The notes under the pieces were generated by a model. It was not told the DNA's origin. It searched no databases and saw only the letters and a program-made list of their open reading frames with translations. Made by a program: the position numbers and the translations under genes. A stretch of DNA of 33,981 nt from Phaeoceros laevis. Lineage: Eukaryota; Anthocerotophyta; Anthocerotopsida; Notothyladales. The DNA lies in assembly GCA_049999765.1 (NCBI GenBank), contig JBNGIQ010008888.1, forward strand, positions 1 through 33,981. Direction: 5' to 3'. Each line of letters begins with the position of its first letter. Position 1 is the stretch's first letter. Shown piece by piece: positions 30,230 to 33,981 of this stretch.

Positions 30230-31181
30230 TTTTTTAGCGAAATGGGCACTTTTATAAAAAGAGGCAAAGTATTACAAAGAAAAGGGGGGGGGTAAAACAA
30301 CCCACTTGCGGTTAAACTAAACTAATCAACCAGACTTAAGTCAACTAGACGGCCGCGGATATACATGTCGTCGTCACAAAACCCGGCTTCCAAGACTTCT
30401 TCACGCGTAATGACATCCGAAACTACTTGGGGGGAGGAGAGGATGATTTGTTAGTAGGGGAGGGGCCTACACTGATGGGATTAGCATGCACCTGTGCATA
30501 CGAGAAGAAAAGGCGCACGCACTTGTGGGCCAAGCCATCAGCTTTGCAAGAAAGAAAGGGAATAGAACACATGTGATAAGCACGGATGTGGTTGCGCAAG
30601 GCAACCAAGAACTGTGTGTGCGCATCATTGCTGTTTGTGACCACCGCAGCTTGAATCCCCATCTTCTTGAGTTTGTTGAGGATGTGCCACGTACTCCTGG
30701 CTCCAAAATGGTACAGTAGCACCTAGTCTTATGGGAACCGAAGCTGTTAATGGCAGAAGGGAATCTGGAATAGAGAAAGTAAGAGGAAATGAAGAGGTGA
30801 AATTGGGCCGTACAACCTGACCTGTGCATTCTTCAGGGGTTCCAGGGGCTGAGGGATGTCTTCTGAAGAAGCCTGATCATCGTGCACAACCAACCCACTG
30901 CCAGATCTCACCAGCCAAGGCGCTAGTGCCAGCAATTGGAAATCGATTGTGCAATACTCGTGGGCAGGCACTTTGTTCCCTTCTTCAAGACAAAGGACCT
31001 GGGCTTTATGGGTGAGTGCCCGGAGGGCAGCAAGCTTACCCATAAAGACGGGAGCCCGCACAAGCGCTTTCTGTGTTGGGGTATCAAACTTGGGAGCCAA
31101 CCTTCGGAGAGCGGAAGCATCTTCGGCGAGGAACTGTTTGCACGGCTGTGATCCCGGCAGTCCCTGCGATCTCTACAGTGT
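30230..31181 (-). mobile_element. 5'-truncated LINE-type retrotransposon insertion
   Basis: The block is flanked by a perfect 16-bp direct repeat, GGCGTGGATTGTTCTT, at 30214-30229 and 31182-31197. On the minus strand it ends in CCCATTTCGCTA and an A run, a typical LINE 3' end. A minus-strand open frame (30722-30423) encodes KADGLAHKCVRLFF preceded by AVVTNSNDAHTQF, which resembles the end of the RNase H domain found in some plant LINEs. The reverse transcriptase is missing, so it is 5'-truncated and inactive. Length is about 0.95 kb. The family assignment rests on structure plus this weak protein match. Confidence 0.75.
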
Positions 31182-31197
31182 GGCGTGGATTGTTCTT

Positions 31198-31706
31198 CAC
31201 TTCGGTCCTATGCATGTAATACTTCTTGTAAGTGTTCATGTGTCGTGTAATGTACGTAGTGGATTGTCTTTAGATTTGGCACTATGTATGACATTGTGAT
31301 ATTGTAGTACTTTTCAAGGCGTGGATTGGTCTTCGGTTCGGCCTTATACCAGTGTTTCTACCAACGTTTACACGCTTCTTTCCCAATGACGTGTAAGAGA
31401 AGCATATTTTTCCTAGCAAAAGTTACCTCATTAGGGTTTAGGGTTCAGGTTTGTACTGTTATGCCAAACAGCTTGGCAAGGGTTATAATTGCTAAAAATA
31501 AAAACCCTATAGGTAACGCTAAACGTACTTTGTGTAACGCTAAAAGTACTTTACGTTTCCGAAGCAAACATGAGTAACGTTAATTATGTGAAATTGGAGT
31601 TACCCAGAAACCTTGCCTTTTACATGTAACAATTTTTTTAGGTATTTATGTGTGGTGTAGTGTAATGTGATTGATAAATTGTCCTTGGGTTCGACGTTTT
31701 TTAGGT
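31198..31706. repeat. Degenerate satellite-like host repeat
   Basis: A phrase like GGATTGTCCTTGGGTTCG recurs in varied form at about 30079, 31187, 31262, 31325, 31679 and 32400, usually followed by TTTGGCAC or TTCGAC and a TGTGTAATGT-like stretch. This seems to be the older repeat matrix into which the LINE and hAT elements inserted. A short TTAGGGTTTAGGGTTCAGG string sits near 31432. Confidence 0.5.
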
Positions 31707-31714
31707 ATTTGTGT

Positions 31715-32365
31715 CAGGGATTCTGGGCAATTAAGTTTGGGCCAAAGAAACGCGTACGTACCGGACGTGCGTTCCGGAAACGTACCAATGACGTTCCCAA
31801 TAGGGCTTGAAAAAAACTTATTTCAAGTTATTTGTTAAACAAATAGCTAAAAAGCGAATGCTTAAAAATGAAAGGTAGTTAATTACTAACACGAGGACTT
31901 CCCGTTAGCAGTGTAATGCCACGAGTAACGCAAAAATGCCGTTTGGCAAAGAGAAGGCGGGGACCTTGCCGTTTGGCGACCATGCCTCCCGCGATACCTT
32001 ATAATTATATTTGAATGCCTGATCACGGTGGTAGGGGAGCCAATCAGCCGATCCAACCAGTCAATCCAGCCGATCAGCTGGCTGGATCAGCCGATCCAGC
32101 CAGCCGATCGACTGGCTGCGACTATGCTGCGAGCCAACCGATCGGCTGGCTCGCAGGCATAGCTGCGTCGCAAGCATAGATGTCGGGCAGGTCGCGGCGC
32201 AGGCATAGCCGGGGCATGGCTGCAAGGCATGTCGCGATCAGATGTGATTTGTGGGAATGGCAAGTTCAAGAATAATAAAAAATATTCTCGAAAAATAAAA
32301 AATGCGTTCCCAACGGACGGGAACGCGTCCGTACGGGAACCCGTTCCCGTCCGACAGAAACCCTG
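31715..32365. mobile_element. Non-autonomous hAT-superfamily DNA transposon
   Basis: The element starts CAGGGATTCTG and ends CAGAAACCCTG, giving 11-bp terminal inverted repeats with one mismatch. It is flanked by a perfect 8-bp target-site duplication ATTTGTGT (31707-31714 and 32366-32373). Both features define hAT elements. It is 651 bp with no transposase coding. The interior has subterminal motifs such as ACGTTCCC and CCGTTCCCGTCCG, and a dense palindromic patch at about 32040-32150 built from AGCCGATC/GATCGGCT words. Confidence 0.88.
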
Positions 32366-32480
32366 ATTTGTGTGTGATATATTGTAATGTGGTTGATGAA
32401 TTGTCCTTGGGTTCGACTCTAAACTATATTTGCTACTTTAGCACGGATGATGTCTTTACGGAGTTAAATTATATATGGGA

Positions 32481-32838
32481 CATGATGTATTTGGATGAAT
32501 TCATCAATGATATTAACCTAGGCCCCTCTAATCATTTACCATCCCAACCCCTCTAACCATTTACCATTCTGACCTCTCTAACCACTTATCATCCTGACAT
32601 GGTGTATTTGGATAAATTCATGAATGATATGAATCCAGACCTAGAGCTCTAATCACTTACCAACCCGACCCCTCTAACCATTTAACATTCTGACCTCTCT
32701 AACCACTTATCATCCCGACATGGTGTATTTGGATAAATTCATGAATGATATTAATCCAGACCTAGAGCTCTAATTACTTACCATCCCGACCCCTCTAACC
32801 ATTTACCATTCTGACCTCTCTAACCACTTATCATCCCG
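32481..32838. repeat. Tandem repeat, ~120-bp unit x3
   Basis: Units begin CATG(A/G)TGTATTTGGATAAAT-like sequence at 32481, 32598 and 32719 (117, 121 and about 120 bp). Each contains an inner subrepeat of the type CCTCTAACCATTTACCATTC. The copies are close to identical except the first. Confidence 0.88.
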
Positions 32839-33791
32839 ACACTCCATAAGCCACGTCTCATGCACCTTTCATACACATCCATTGTCATACACATCCATTG
32901 TCAGTGTGCCGGTAAGTTTTGGGAGGCCAAGGATAAAGAGCTGCCACTTTCGCTTAGCATAGCCGGTCGATAAATGCCCTAAAACCAAGTGGATAGGCCC
33001 CCAGGCTTTGACCCGCAACCTTGCATAGAGCTCTTCCTCTAACTCTGTTTCAAGGCTCTTCTAGCGCGTTGCAGGATTCTGGTGAGGCAAGATGGTTAGT
33101 GGAAATCCAGACTCCGGCGATGAACACAACCAAACACCGATAGCAAGTGCAAATCTAGGCACATGCCATGGACACGACCTGACATCGATTTTCATAGTAC
33201 ATAGCAATCTCATTTAGGGAGGAAAGATGGACATCTAAGCATTTACTTCCCATAACAATCGGAATATCACCCTAATAGATATAATTTGCTTTTAATTCGC
33301 CTAGAAACATTTATTGGTGAGCATTATATAACATGTTTTCGGAAAGTATAGACATGTCAGGCTAAATTAAACTAGTGTGAATCAGCTAGCAGGGTGGAAA
33401 AACCTACTCTAGGAGTGCTCATCCATTACATTGCCCAAGTGAAGAGGAGAGCTTAGGCCGTACATTTAAGCTCGGGCAACACAACAAGCGTTTTAAATAG
33501 CTAACAACAGCACTACCACTAGAACTCCATGAGACGGTGGCCTGACCGTGCTTGCACATATACTAGGCGTAGAAGAAGAAGAAGAAATTATATTAACGTC
33601 CACGGGGACTCAGAGAGCCATGGGACAAATGTTCACCAGTACAATTGAAATAAGTGTAAAATGACGTAATGGACCGACCTAAGCAACTTTTATCTCCAAG
33701 CAAGTGTCGATCATAAAGCTCCTAAAATAGAACAGATAAATAAAAACTCATAGAAGAGTTTCTCGAGAAAATTAGAGAGATAAAAAACCCG
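32839..33791. other. Gene-free DNA
   Basis: No convincing coding region. A short GAAGAAGAAGAAGAA run lies at about 33570. Local repetition (CATACACATCCATTGTCA twice near 32872-32902) continues the repetitive character. Confidence 0.4.
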
Positions 33792-33981
33792 CTTGCAATG
33801 TACCATTTTGAATGAACGCAGCAACCTGTAGGAAAAAAACCCCCAACTTGCAATGTACCATTGTAATTGAACGCAGCAACCCCAAGATAAACCCCAAGAT
33901 AAAAAACCCCTTCCGGACCCAAGATAAAAACCTCCAGAGAAAACCCAAGATAAAACCGTAGACAAAATCCCAAGATAACTC
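33792..33981. repeat. Tandem repeats at the right edge
   Basis: A 35-bp phrase beginning CTTGCAATGTACCATT occurs at 33792 and 33847. CCCAAGATAAA-like units then recur about five times to the window end. The array probably continues outside the window. Confidence 0.75.

Noticed and set aside
31430-31450. Telomere-like TTAGGGTTTAGGGTT
   Set aside because: Only about two units long; too short to indicate an interstitial telomere and expected by chance in AT-rich repeats.

Overview
This is eukaryotic nuclear DNA from a land plant. The evidence is spliceosomal GT-AG introns in most genes, plastid-type transketolase and ABC ATPase subunits with N-terminal transit-like extensions, a long P-class pentatricopeptide repeat (PPR) protein, and degraded plant-type PPR and transposon fragments. 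Introns are mostly 50-250 bp and the genes in the left 28 kb are closely packed. Short introns, a short bacterial/animal-like TSPO split by six introns, and PPR debris suggest a bryophyte or seed-free vascular plant. That lineage call is inference and I cannot name a species. A run of exactly 100 N (14977-15076) marks an assembly gap, so order and distance across it are not proven.

Layout. 1-~1000: a possible 3' end of an unidentified plus-strand gene whose putative intron holds two copies of a poly-A-tailed repeat. 1571-2153 (-): mitochondrial pyruvate carrier. 2736-3709 (-): UPF0548/DUF1990 protein. 4097-6928 (+): intronless PPR protein with 21 uninterrupted 35-residue repeats. 8085-9462 (-): plastid ABCI10-like ATPase, divergent from 9757-10896 (+): TSPO/MBR protein. 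11710-13846 (-): Tra2/SR45a-like splicing factor whose first coding exon is just ATG. 14.0-17.1 kb: repeats, the gap and a perfect hairpin. 17533-19149 (-): intronless F-box protein. 21.09-24.49 kb: a block bounded by inverted repeats and containing a GC-rich minisatellite, two PPR fragments and a transposase-like ORF. 24816-27871 (-): plastid transketolase in seven exons. 28.2-34 kb: gene-free, with satellite-like tandem repeats, a 5'-truncated LINE with a 16-bp target-site duplication, and a non-autonomous hAT element with an 8-bp duplication.

The genes do not form a pathway. Several products act in organelles (pyruvate import, organelle RNA binding, a plastid ABC ATPase, Calvin/pentose phosphate transketolase), but this looks like ordinary plant gene order. 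I rebuilt exon models by splice sites and reading phase. The ABCI10, TSPO, SR45a-like and transketolase models close in frame with recognisable family motifs throughout and are the most secure. I found no prokaryotic-style system. The most unusual structures are the inverted-repeat block at 21-24.5 kb, the hAT and LINE insertions, the very regular PPR array and the ATG-only exon.
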